DNA of 64,000 bases from Scolanthus callimorphus (taxonomy: Eukaryota; Cnidaria; Anthozoa; Actiniaria; Edwardsiidae): positions 8,706,371 through 8,770,370 of the forward strand of contig CM066912.1 in the NCBI GenBank assembly GCA_033964015.1, in the 5' to 3' direction. This document shows positions 32,591 to 42,561 of this stretch, piece after piece. The notes under the pieces were generated by a model. It was not told the origin of the DNA and made no database searches. It saw only the letters and a list, made by a program, of their open reading frames with translations. Numbering within the stretch: the first letter of the stretch is position 1; every line of letters starts with the position of its first letter. Position numbers and translations under genes: made by a program.

Positions 32591-33650
32591 GCATGAAGCC
32601 TGCATTTTCGCGCCTCTCTAATGGGGAATTGTCCCTGCAGTACACTGAAGAGGCCAAGCAGATAAAGTCTGCTGCAAATAGAGCAAAGAAAGACCATGCT
32701 AAAAGCCAGCTTTGTGCAACCCCAGAAGAGGTTAGTGAAAAATGTTTAATTTAGAACAAGTAAAAATGCACATCAAAGCTGCTAACTAAGTGCAATACAA
32801 TGTAGCATAATAATGCAATGCCAAAATACATATTTATGTCACTATTTTGGCATTGCAGGTTAGACAAGAAGCTGTCGAGGCTGTTCAAAAGAGTGGGGGT
32901 GACCCCGAAAGGGAGACTGCAGTCTTAGGGGAGCATGTTCTCCAGTTTGGCTCTTTTCAGGGCCAGTCATTTAGATGGATGCTTGAAAATGCCCTAGGCT
33001 ATACCGGTTACTTGGTCAACAGCATGCGTAACGAGACAACTACCTCAGCTCCCCTCAGCCAAAATAAGGCTGCATTCAAGCAGTATGTGAATACTTTTAA
33101 AGAGGGGAGGGAGGTAGTTGCCTTGAAGAAAGCTGAGAGAGAAGCAAAAGCTCAAGGCACTCCCACACCTACAAAGACTGCACCCACTACACCCCCCAGT
33201 AAGCCCAGATCACAGATGGCTGCCACTTACGGGCCCATTATCATGAGGGATTCTACTCCTGAGCGGATGGCCTTGGAGTTACGCCGGGCAAACAACAAAC
33301 CCAGAACAAAGATCACCCCGAATGTCCTACTGACAAGAAAGCCAAGGAAGCGCCAGCCACACAGGAGGCATCCGATGTGGAGCTTTGTACTGTAGCTGAG
33401 TAAGTGGAACTGGAACTTGGTAACTTGTCATGTCATTGTCATTATACCTTTTTCTAATATTATACCTTTTTTCTAATAATAACTTTGTAAACAATTTTTC
33501 TTCTTCTGACTATACCTTTTAGGGATTACACGAAAAATGCCACAGTCGAAAGAACCCCCAATGTCATCTTCTGTTACCTGTCCAGAGCCATCTGTTGCCA
33601 GTCCGGAGCCAACAACTGCAGCTGAGTCTACTCAGGGTTTGTATTGATGT
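32591..33650 (+). CDS. Exons a, b and c of an unrecognised multi-exon repeat gene (best copy)
   Basis: Exon a (32591-32730, after 'ttttttctag') reads GMKPAFSRLSNGELSLQYTE and ends in phase 0 after GAAGAG. The intron is 128 bases (32731-32858, GT...GCAG). Exon b continues in frame: VRQEAVEAVQKSGGDPERET, then a compact GSFQGQSFRWMLENALGYTG block, a basic helix, and a Thr/Pro/Lys-rich linker ending SQMAATYGPIIMRDSTPER. A third exon-like stretch after 'ccttttaggg' (33526-33643) reads MPQSKEPPMSSSVTCPEP in one frame. It belongs with the DUF6729-like exons at 35460-36433, interrupted by an insertion. Function is not known to me. Four partial copies in 13 kb, three of them decayed, point to a mobile or array-amplified gene. 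Confidence 0.55.
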
Positions 33651-33689
33651 ATTGGTGTAATGTAATCTTCCTGAAAATAATCTTATATA

Positions 33690-34650
33690 TAATACGTGAT
33701 GTTGGGGGGGTCCAAGGTCAAACTGTTAGCCCAGCAGCCTGGAAAAACGGCTGCACCACGGAACTTCGAAACCACGCCATTTTGTTTCATACTTGGGGAA
33801 CTGTGTTATAGGATACATTTTATTCGAAAAGGACAAAGTGGACGGAAGATCCAATTCAAGCGTTTTCGTAAGCAAGAAGATCGAGTTCGCAAAGGCGCCG
33901 TTTTAAGTCTTCCACAGAAACCAAAAAATGAACAATTTTTCGCAGCCGAAAGCAACAAATACGTCCAAACCTACGCGATTCTCTCACAAATAACACAGTA
34001 ATGTTCAAGCAAAAGTCGTTTTTCCAAAAAGTTTAGAGTGAACAATATATCCCATTCAAAGGTTTTGGCGCGTTGCACGAAGCCCCGGCGCGCCATTTAT
34101 AAATAAACAAACACTCAGTTCACAAACAACAGTCTCCTTTGACAGCCTATTTATTTCGAAATCTATACTAAAAACAGAGAAGTTCGAGCCGAAAAAACGA
34201 AGCTCCCAAACCCGACCGGAAGGAGGGAATGTATGAAATTTTCGAAATCTATACTAAAAACGGAGATGTTCGAGCCGAAAAAACAAGTTCACAAACCAGA
34301 ACGGAACTAGGAAATCTCTCCAGACTCTGCAGTGTGCATTTTTTTGTTGGAAAAGGTTTTACTTGAGCTAAGGTCTAATTCAAGCGATTTTCCCAAGTTC
34401 AGTTTCACTGATACGCTTAGATTGTTTAAGCTAAGTTTTTAAATCACACACTTGAATTCGAATTGACCGAGTTGTATTAAGAAAGTCCAACATGATGAGC
34501 AGTGCAAAGCAACTTTCCATTGAAAACAGCAAGAATCTAAAAAGTTTTAGTTTACCTTTCTGGAGCTTCCTAAACCTTCCTATTCACCAGACGAGGGACT
34601 TCTCTTGATATTATTTACATCTAAAACCAATAGTTGTTGAAGTTCGAGTG
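33690..34650. mobile_element. Decayed Tc1-associated non-autonomous element
   Basis: Inverse-complement similarity to the leader region of the Tc1-like copies at 53560-54010 and 57360-57800: 'aatacgtgatgttggggggg', 'aaggtcaaactgtt', 'gaaaccacgcca', 'caatatatcccatt.aaaggt' and 'gaaatctatactaaa.ac'. No transposase is present. A 45-base unit containing 'gttcgagccgaaaaaac' occurs twice (34156-34200 and 34240-34290). It separates exon c from exon d of the DUF6729-like gene. Confidence 0.55.
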
Positions 34651-35459
34651 GTACAGCTCAGCCTTTTTCTTTCTTGACCGAAAATACGACCATCTCAGAT
34701 CTCGACCGACACACGCGCGATCCGTTTCGCGCCAAAACCACAGTGAAACCAATGCCTCAACACCTTTCGTTAGGAAATATTTAGGGGGTTATTGTGTGGC
34801 ATTTGCCTCATTTCCATTCACAAGGAACGTTGTTTTCAAAGATCTAATTTAAAACGCCTTTCCCATCGTATGCTATGGTGCGAATATTTCACACCGGTAT
34901 GCCACCTATCTATAAGCTGATAACAGATAACAGATACTTTAATACTTTAAAGTAAACAGGCGTAGTTACAGCACATCTCTCTAAACGTAGCGGTATAACT
35001 AACGGCAGACAATCCGATAATTTTCGTCATTCAAGGAAAATTTAGTTCGTGAATTTTTCACGGGTACTTACTAGTTTTTATTATACTTTGACTTGGGTTG
35101 ATAAATTATGCTTTTGATGCCAAATTTTAAAAGCTCAAATTTCTACATAAAAAAACACATATCGAAGGTGCTGATTTTGCTACTTCATACCATCATATAA
35201 CTGTGAAGGCTCTCAATTGGGATTGACTTCCTGGTTCTGGGATCGATTCCCGGACAGTTATTACTTGTGGCTTTACGGTATCTTCCTTATGGGTTTGAAT
35301 ATAATTCGACAATTTGATTTTAACAAAAATGAGCTTTATTTCTCTATTTTGGTTGTTACATTTGCCTGTTTCATGATGTATATTTGCATATTACATGTTA
35401 ATTTTTTTGTTTATATATTCTGATTAAATGAACAAGCAATTGGGGATTTTCTTTTTCAG
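34651..35459. other. No recognised feature
   Basis: AT-rich, intron-like sequence between the Tc1-related insert and exon d. I see no ORF or repeat that I can support. Confidence 0.35.
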
Positions 35460-36433
35460 AAATATTGCTCTCATCTGGATGGAAACAAACGCTCCCAAGG
35501 CTGACCAGGGGTGGATTGCAAAGGCTCTCTTTAGGGTGTCATCCAGTGGGAAAGCTGAACTGGATTCTTCCAAGGTTTTTAACTTAAACAATCCATTTTT
35601 TTCACTCCAGGTGTTAGTATTGTTAAAGAATAATCTAGAACATTTATGAATTACTGCATTTTATTTTATCGGACTCAACAATCGGACTCCCAGCCCCCCC
35701 TAATAACCTCACAGCCCCCCTCCCCTGACAGATTCTTCGCTCGACCCCTCTTGCTCTGGATGCCGCGTAAACTTTGGCGAGCAAAGCTGTTCTGTCCACG
35801 TGACACCTGCACGGAGAAGGAGCTCACCAGTGCTGGCCTCTGTCAACACACTCGCCAGGTGCTAGACGTAGATGGCTACTACAACCTTGCTGCGGAATAC
35901 CTGGAATGCAGGAGTTGTAAGAAAAAGGTGTGGTCAGTACAAACCTTAATGCACGATATAAATACAAGTCTCATATGGTTATCTTTTTATCAAACAGGTG
36001 ATCAGTTGGAGTTCAATGATAGTGAACCAACTGGACGTGGGCCACAAATTACAGTTTCCAGTAGTACTGACGTACAGATATGCATGCGACGTGAGAGTGA
36101 TCCGTCTGCTGCGTGAGCGGGGCCTTGGGAACAACACTACTCAGCTGCAGAAGAAGCTAGCCGAGGGGCACTTAGAGAGGTGGCTAACTCGTACGATCCA
36201 GTACCTCAATGAGTGCCAGTTCTTCTGCACTGCCTCTAGGAGTGGTGTTGTGTCACGCCCCACTTTCAGAGAGCCCCCAGCATTCACCCCTGTTCCCTCG
36301 TCCAAGTGGTTCTTGACCGCTTACCTACAAGACATCCTTCCACGCTTGGACGAGGTGAAAGGTTCAATAACATCAACCTTCGGGGTGATCCTCAAAATGG
36401 ATTCCACAAAAAAAGTGGTCAAGAAGCTTAGAA
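35460..36433 (+). pseudogene. DUF6729-like protein, three exons
   Basis: Exon d (35460-35574) reads NAPKADQGWIAKALFRVSSS. Exon e (about 35690-35927) reads SPDRFFARPLLLWMPRKLWR, then a Cys-rich segment (FCPRDTCTEKELTSAGLCQH) and YYNLAAEYLECRSCKKK. A 70-base intron follows (35928-35997). Exon f resumes in phase with VISWSSMIVNQLDVGHKLQF, VVLTYRYACDVRVIRLLRER and ITSTFGVILKMDSTKKVVKK. This order matches what I recall of DUF6729-type proteins abundant in corals and fish, possibly transposon-borne. The name is from memory. At 36434 the coding sequence is cut and fused to exon-a leader sequence, so the C-terminal half is lost. Confidence 0.55.
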
Positions 36434-37571
36434 GAACAATTATACCATTTTTAGTTCGGAAAATCCCGCATATCATGCTCGAATAATACTCTCTTTGTAA
36501 ACTCACCACCTGTGTTTTTTTCTAGGCATGAAGCCTGCATTTCCTCGTCTTCCTAACGGGGAATTGGCCCTTCAGTACACCGAGAAGGCGAAGCAGATCA
36601 AAAAAGGATCACACGGGAGATGCTAGGAGTCAGCTTTGTGCAACCCCAGAAGAGGTTAGTGAAAAATTATAACTTTAGAATATGTGAAAATGCACATCAA
36701 AGCTGCTATCTAAGTGCAATACAATAATGCAATGCCAAAATACATATTTATTTTACTATTTTGGGATTGCAGATTAGACAACCAGCTGTCGAGGCTGTGA
36801 AAAGGAGTGGTGGTGACGCAGAAAGGGAGACGGCAGTGTTAGGAGAGCATGTTTTCCAGTTTGGGGTTTTTAAGGGCTAGTCTTTCAGATGGATGCTCGA
36901 AAATGCCTTAGGCTATGCGGGTTACCTCGTCAATAGCATGCGCAACGAGACAACTACCTCAGTTCCCCTCAGCCAAAATAAGGCAGCATTCAAACAGTAT
37001 GTTAATACTTTTAAAGAGGAGAGGGAGGTAGTTGCCTTGAAGAAGGCAGAGAGAGAATCGAAAGATAAAGGTACTCCCACACCGACGAAGACCACACCCT
37101 CCACACCCCCCAGTAAGCCCAGATCCCAGATGGCTGCCACGTATGCCCCAATAATTATGAGGGATTCCACTCCTGAGAGGATGTCCTTGGAGTTAAGGAT
37201 AAGCGATAAGCAAAAGAAGAACAAAGATCACCCCAAATATCTCAGTAGCAAGAATGTCAGCCACACAGGAAGCATCTGATTTTGAGCTTTGCTCTGTTGC
37301 TGAGGAAGTGGAACAGGAGCTTGGTAACTTTGTCATCTCATTGCAGAAACATATAACTTAGTTGAAACATGTAACGGCGAACCAAGCTGTGGATTATTCG
37401 AGATGAATTTATGACCATATTTGGTCAATAATGAACTCTCGACTGCTAACCCAAGTAGGTTTTCTCTTCATAATATTTCATTTTTCGCTCATATAAAGTA
37501 GAGCAACAGTGGTAAGAATATACTAACATTTAACATCTTGAAGTCTTGCAAGAACATTATTTTCAAAATCT
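36434..37571 (+). pseudogene. Exon pair a-b, copy 4, fused to the DUF6729-like exon
   Basis: Starts in the exon-a leader at a junction sharing TTAGAAGAACAAT with the other copies. Exon a ends after GAAGAG at 36655. The intron ends 'gggattgcag' at 36772. Exon b has a stop in 'ggctagtct' and then stays open from 36893 to 37279 (MLENALGYAGYLVNSMRNET onward). A tail like 30601-30900 follows. Confidence 0.6.
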
Positions 37572-37584
37572 GTTCAATTGTTTG

Positions 37585-37903
37585 GCATTACCGCGACCAT
37601 AACATCTAATATACCCCGACCTGCTCCCAGGTTAGCTTTCACACAAGGTTAATTCCTTATCTCCACTCTGTTGAACTTAGTGCTACGCGGCGACGGGCTT
37701 GCCTGAACACCTACATATATTCACTTCATTACCGCGACTATAACATATAATATACCCCGACCTGCTCCCAGTCTGACCCGGATAGTTCAGCTGGTAGAGC
37801 ATCGGATGTACAAATCCGGAGGTTGTGGGTTCAAATCCCTCTCGGGGTCCACTCTGTTGAACTTAGTGCTACGCGGCCACAGGCTTGCCTGAACACCTAC
37901 ATA
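37585..37903 (+). repeat. Composite SINE-like insertion
   Basis: Flanked by TGTTCAATTGTT on both sides (from 37572 and from 37904). The uninterrupted form is at about 30902. The insertion consists of two tandem halves. Each begins 'attaccgcgac.ataacat' with 'ataccccgacctgctcccag'. Each continues with 'cactctgttgaacttagtgc' and 'gcttgcctgaacacctacat'. The first half has a 32-base unrelated middle, the second a tRNA-like middle. Confidence 0.7.
37776..37851 (+). repeat. tRNA-like sequence (not a functional tRNA)
   Basis: GACCCGGATAGTTCAGCTGG start, A box TAGTTCAGCTGGTAGAGC, T arm GGGTTCAAATCCC, and a 3' acceptor strand CGGGGTC that pairs with one mismatch. The anticodon stem leaves a loop of six or eight instead of seven bases, with TAC near its centre. 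It looks like a recent Val/Tyr-type tRNA copy serving as a SINE promoter. Confidence 0.6.
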
Positions 37904-37916
37904 TGTTCAATTGTTT

Positions 37917-38520
37917 ATTCTGCGAATATTCCGCAGCTTGGCACTATAGTAATGTATGTTTGTTACACGTTTCATCTCACTTATATGTTTCTGGTCATTG
38001 TTATTACACCTTTTTTTTCTGATAATAAGTTTGTAAACAATTTTTTTCTTCTGATACCTCTTACGAATTACACGAAAAAAAGCCAACAAAGAACCCCCAC
38101 CTCCTCTTCTGATGTGCAAATCACCAGCAGCCCTGAATCCCATGTTGCCAGTCAAGAGCCCCCGTTACCTGTCCAGAGCCAGTGAAGTCTTCTCAGGGTT
38201 TGTAAAGCACTCCTCTAGTGGTGTAATGTAATTTAACTGAAAATGATTTTTATAGTAATTTGACTTTATCAATTGAGATGACATTGAAATAAAGATGATT
38301 TGAGTATTTGAGTGACCAAAATCCATTTTTTTAAAAGAACCCCTACTCCTACCTGGCTGGAAACAGAATTTACCAAAGGCTGATCATAGCTGGGTTTCCA
38401 AGTAAGGGACGGAGCTAGCCAACCAACCACGAAAGCCCGGAAAACGTTTGAGTTTTTTTAGCGATTCGATTTTGACGAAAGATTTCCTACTTCTCGGAGT
38501 TCCTGTTTTAATATATTGAC
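37917..38520. other. Array-unit tail, second copy
   Basis: Matches 30915-31560: 'cgaatattccgcagcttggc', the Ser/Pro-rich exon-like scrap and 'acctggctggaaacagaatt'. It marks the end of the 9.7-38.5 kb repeat array. Confidence 0.55.
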
Positions 38521-39529
38521 CGTAAATTTACGGAGATGATAGACGCATGTAGTATTGAGAAAACCGTGTGCGGGATTTTTGGTTATAACCCAAGAAAAAA
38601 AAGCGCAAACGTCGTTGCAATAAGTAAGCGATGATGTGGATTATGAGTTTCCTGTGACGGAGCTGTACGGATGGATTGTAAGTCTTAAAACATGTTTTTT
38701 TCGCTATAGTGTGTGTCTTCAAGTCCATGCAAGCGGGCGGCCGCGCGGGGCTGGGGGAGAGGGAAGGGAGACCTTGCGGACTGCCTATTGTTTCAGCGTA
38801 TTTAGTCGTTCGTCTTATTAGAAGACGAGAAATGCGATTCTCTGACACGCATGGAATGTGCAAACTGTCCATCAAAACTTCACGTACAAGACCTTTAGAT
38901 TTGCAAAGGGGAAGGTACGGTTTGTTTGATCAATGGGGGAAAAATGCCTTGACTTGTTTCGATTTTCTTCACAATAGACGTTTGCAATCCATAGGTCTTC
39001 ATTACATTAACAGAAATCTCACATATCGAAACCCGCAGAACAATCCCTCTGAGGCTGAATAAGCTTACATTTTCAACCCTTCATTCCGTCCTGCATTCCC
39101 GAATGATCATTTCGGTTGGTTATCATCAGAACTTTAAAGTATTAATAAAGCTCTCTTTTTTTATTCACAACCACATCATTTTGAGCACTAAATGGTACGA
39201 TGAAAATAGCTGGCCATTATCGAGCAGAAATTACTCCTCAAAGTCAAAATAACGCCTAATCGGATAAATATACAGATTTCTGTATCAAGCTTTAAAAACA
39301 GGACATCATATCAGAATTTGACTGGCTTATTAAAGAAATCAAGAAGAATGACGGGGAATCGCCAAAGCCAATCATATTTTGTAATACGATCAATGACATT
39401 GCCTGTGTTGTTAATTATTTGATGTTCAATTTGGGGAACAATGCATATTCACCAAGAGACAGCGAATCACCACAGAACTGATTAGTGGCGATATACCACT
39501 CAAAAACCTGGGAAAAACAAGCACCTAAA
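38521..39529. other. No recognised gene
   Basis: Contains a short GC-rich patch (38730-38780, including gcggccgc) and open stretches such as 38709-39062 with no domain. A 5' splice-like site follows TATGAGTTTCCTGTGACGGA near 38680, but I cannot link it to a gene. Confidence 0.3.
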
Positions 39530-39890
39530 GCAAGTAAATTAACCTAAATGGGATTCCACTTATATAGTGATTCAATCTACATGGGAATGAAGGATTAGGT
39601 TTATGCCTATGTGTATAATACAAAGGAAAATGAACTGTATCGACCAGATAAACAGTATTTTTGTGTATAATACAAAGGAATATGAACGGTATGGACAATC
39701 TAGTGATTTAACCTACATGGGACCCAATCCTCATTACGAACCAACCTACATGAGATTGAAGGATTATGCCTACGCGGATAATACAAAGGATTATGAACTG
39801 TTGGGACAATATAAACTGTATCCCTGTGCACAACATAAAGGTGTGTCTAAACCAAATGACTATACATATGCTGAATGCTAAACGCCGAAC
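39530..39890 (+). repeat. Degenerate coding-like tandem repeat
   Basis: Recurring units around 'tataatacaaaggaatatga', 'acggtatggacaat' and 'gatttaacctacatggga'. Translated they resemble DLTYMG..KDYAYVYNTKEY repeated with frame breaks. Likely a decayed repetitive exon; parent unknown. Confidence 0.45.
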
Positions 39891-40044
39891 GCTGAGTCTA
39901 ACAACAAGCAACACTTAATTACTCTAGACCTCTATAAGATTATATAATAACTGCAAGTTTGAAAATGTTATGCCTGGCAAGAAATTTCAAAAGCGCTTAC
40001 TTGACCTCAATTGTTTTAACATTATACCTTTCTTTATATCAATT

Positions 40045-40798
40045 ATGCCTACCAATTGTGCTGTGGTTGGCTGTGGGCATAATGCTCAACGGGAGCAAGG
40101 CAAATATAGCTCTTTTAGGATCCCGAAAGTGATCGAAACCCAAGGCGAAAAAACACGCGAGTTGACCAAGGATCGACGCCGCATTTGGCTTTCAAATATC
40201 TACAGGGGCAATATGGGAGAAATTAATCCAGATAACACTCGCGTATGTAGTAACCATTTCATAACAGGTAGGTTATGATTTTGTTAACATGGATTTTAAC
40301 TTTCCAGCGACACTTTGCGTCTAGATATCTAAGTTTTGTTTGTCTTTTCAGGTAAACCTTCAGCTCTCTACGACCAGAACAACCCTGACTGGGCCCCAAC
40401 ACAAAACATGGGACACGATCGGATACCAGAAAAAAAAAAGTCGAACTGGCTAAAGATCGCAATGAAAGAGCCTCTAGTCGTGCTGCTAGCAAGAGAAAGC
40501 TTGAGCCGGCTTTGACGAAAGGCAAGAGCCCACGATCGAGACCTAGGACTGAAACAACTACAAGCGGCGAACAATCTGCTGGCGAAGGCGTTTTCAGTTT
40601 CTCTGATCAGCCACCACAAAGCACCAGATTCATTCACGCAGACTACCCCTCCTATTTTGTTAAGCACTTTATGTCAAACAGATCTGACTTTGTCACAGTT
40701 AGAACGAAATGAGCTCTACGTACAAACTCTGACAAGTGAACTTGGCGAGTTGCGGAACATGGTCAAGGAATTTCAGAACTGTAAAAGGCTGTATGAAT
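40045..40798 (+). CDS. THAP-domain protein, two exons
   Basis: Exon 1 (40045-40267) begins [20 protein letters not shown], with the start of the C2CH THAP zinc finger (M-P-x-x-C-x4-C), a basic [15 protein letters not shown], and CSNHFITG. A short intron with a good 3' site (40268-40351, GTAGG...TTTTCAG) joins in phase 1 to [20 protein letters not shown]. The family's final motif is in place, so the DNA-binding domain is complete. A run of ten A at about 40431-40440 then breaks the frame. One base changed there gives a basic [20 protein letters not shown] region, and after a second break near 40680 a coiled coil ([20 protein letters not shown]) to a stop at 40798. THAP proteins are sequence-specific DNA binders, often transposase-derived. 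The homopolymer break could be an assembly error. Confidence 0.7.
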
Positions 40799-41229
40799 AA
40801 GACAGCATTCAACTTCTCAGGATTCTACAGACCAACTACATCATCGAGCTACTCCATAAAGACGACGACGATGGCTTTCTCGACAGGCAGTTGATTGTGA
40901 TACCCGAGGAGGTCGACTATGACTTACCATGCTCAAGGACCTTCCACCCGCGACAACGAAGTTTCTTAAACAACATTTATAGCAGCGCAACCAATATAGG
41001 TTCTCATCGCTACCAATATAGGTATCTCACTATAACGGCGAGTTCGTATAGTTGAAATAAATATAATTGTTATTAACTAACACAGAGTTATAATAAACGT
41101 TATTGGCCAAATAAAAATTGTGTTGCGTGATTTCACATACATGGTAGGGACATGTTGTTTAGCACAATAGCAGAATAGCATAAATTGCATGCATTTAGTG
41201 ATTAAAGCAAATGTTCTATTACTTGATTT
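40799..41229. other. 3' flank of the THAP gene, no gene seen
   Basis: Includes a repeat scrap 'aaacaacatttatagcagcg' also found near 9253, and 'aataaatataattgttatta' as a possible polyadenylation region. Confidence 0.35.
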
Positions 41230-41650
41230 TTAGGCATGTGCCTGTCCAAAGGTGCCAATAGTAGAAGCCAGCTTGAGTGTTTTATAAAGAGCAAGGCTAA
41301 TATTGGAAGGTAAGTCATGCAAGGTTTAACATTAAAAACCCCGTACTGCAATATGGTTGCTCTGGAATCAATGTAAATCATCAGAGCAATTATTATTGGC
41401 TACCTCTGTCAACGCAGAAAGAAGGGTGGTTGCTGACCCTCTTGTTACATGTGAGAAAATCAATTTTAAAGTTCACATAAAAAGGTTTTATTGTAAACAG
41501 TGCAATGTGCAGTACAGTATATATAATGGCTGTATCAATGATACATGGAGAGCACCTTTCAAAAAGGGCATAATAGTACAAAATGATGATATTATATTGA
41601 ACCTTATCTTGAATGAAAATGAAACCACCAAAAATTAATATACTATCAAC
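41230..41650 (+). repeat. Cys-rich exon scrap and flank, copy 1 of three
   Basis: After 'ttgatttttag' a short exon-like stretch is conserved at about 51996-52035 and 61821-61900. In the best copy it reads CACPKVPIGEACPECFMKSK, and it is followed by a GT site. The downstream 300 bases ('gttgctctggaatcaatg', 'cagtgcaatgtgcagtacag') are also conserved in all three. Unrecognised family. Confidence 0.5.
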
Positions 41651-41871
41651 CAAAATGTGACTTAAGTTGTACATTGTATGTGTTTGTTGTTATATTTACT
41701 CTCAATTTTTGCTTTCTAGTTTGCCCATTTGAGGCCCTTATATTGTATTTATTTAAATCTGTTTTTCACGTTTGTCTGAAATCTCATCAGCTGGACTGGG
41801 CTAAGGGATGGTTTAGTCTTTCTTCTTGATGAAGACGTTTGCTGTCTGCATTGCGAGCTCCGTAATACAGA

Positions 41872-42200
41872 CACTAGACGAACAATTGGATTTGCGCGAA
41901 TTTGACAGCATGGCAAATATGGTGCAAATTTGGCAGTCTATATTTGACACATATTTGAAATAACGCAAACGTAATGCAAAGTTGCAGATATGTTTGGGAG
42001 GAAAATTTGATTGCAAATCCATTATTTGCTTTGTATTTGCTTGACGTTTGCCACATCTGGCAAATGTGCTCATTTGCACTATGTTTACCACCTCTTTACC
42101 GATTGTCAAAGCCGTAATACATTTGCGACAAGTTTGCCTTAGGGTGGAATATTGAAACTGAATTTGCGTCCTGCAGCAAGAGATCAAATGTTAATGATGT
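41872..42200. repeat. CACTA left subterminal repeat region
   Basis: Packed with GCAAAT/ATTTGC and related hexamers in both orientations, at 10-30 base spacing. A mirror region lies at 45780-46272. Such clusters are transposase-binding sites in plant CACTA elements. Confidence 0.65.
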
Positions 42201-42490
42201 CTGACGAAAATTTACTCAGATTTGGGTTTCAGTGAAGTAATGATCTAGCCTATGAATCGCGTTTGACGGATCTTCGTGTAAATATCGCGAAGCAAAACGT
42301 TTTCACTGCCTCTTGTTTTCGGGCAACATGGTGTTGCTTATAAATCTGCTTAGAAACAAATTGCGTGCTTTACGATGGACTCTATTTCTCTGTTCTAAAT
42401 CTATCCTGCTGGGAGGCCTCTTTCTCGCATTTTCGCTGCCTAAATAATAGTATTCTCTCGCGCGTGCCCCTCTACTTGGTCGTGTTTGTG

Positions 42491-42536
42491 GTCACGTGGG
42501 TTTATCGGTTGTGCAGCACCACCAATAAACCCACGT
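42491..42536. promoter_or_regulatory. CACGTG hairpin just upstream of the kinase start
   Basis: Perfect 13-base arms CACGTGGGTTTAT / ATAAACCCACGTG around a 20-base loop, 26 bases before the ATG at 42562. Each arm carries an E-box CACGTG. May be a promoter element or a foldback scar. Confidence 0.45.
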
Positions 42537-42561
42537 GGTTTTCATTGCATTCTTCACCAAG

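Noticed and set aside
37776..37851. Functional tRNA gene
   Set aside because: Anticodon loop is not seven bases, one acceptor mismatch, and it lies inside a composite SINE with target duplication.
41813..42187. Minus-strand 124-codon ORF
   Set aside because: Lies in the CACTA subterminal motif region; the open frame reflects repeated GCAAAT motifs.
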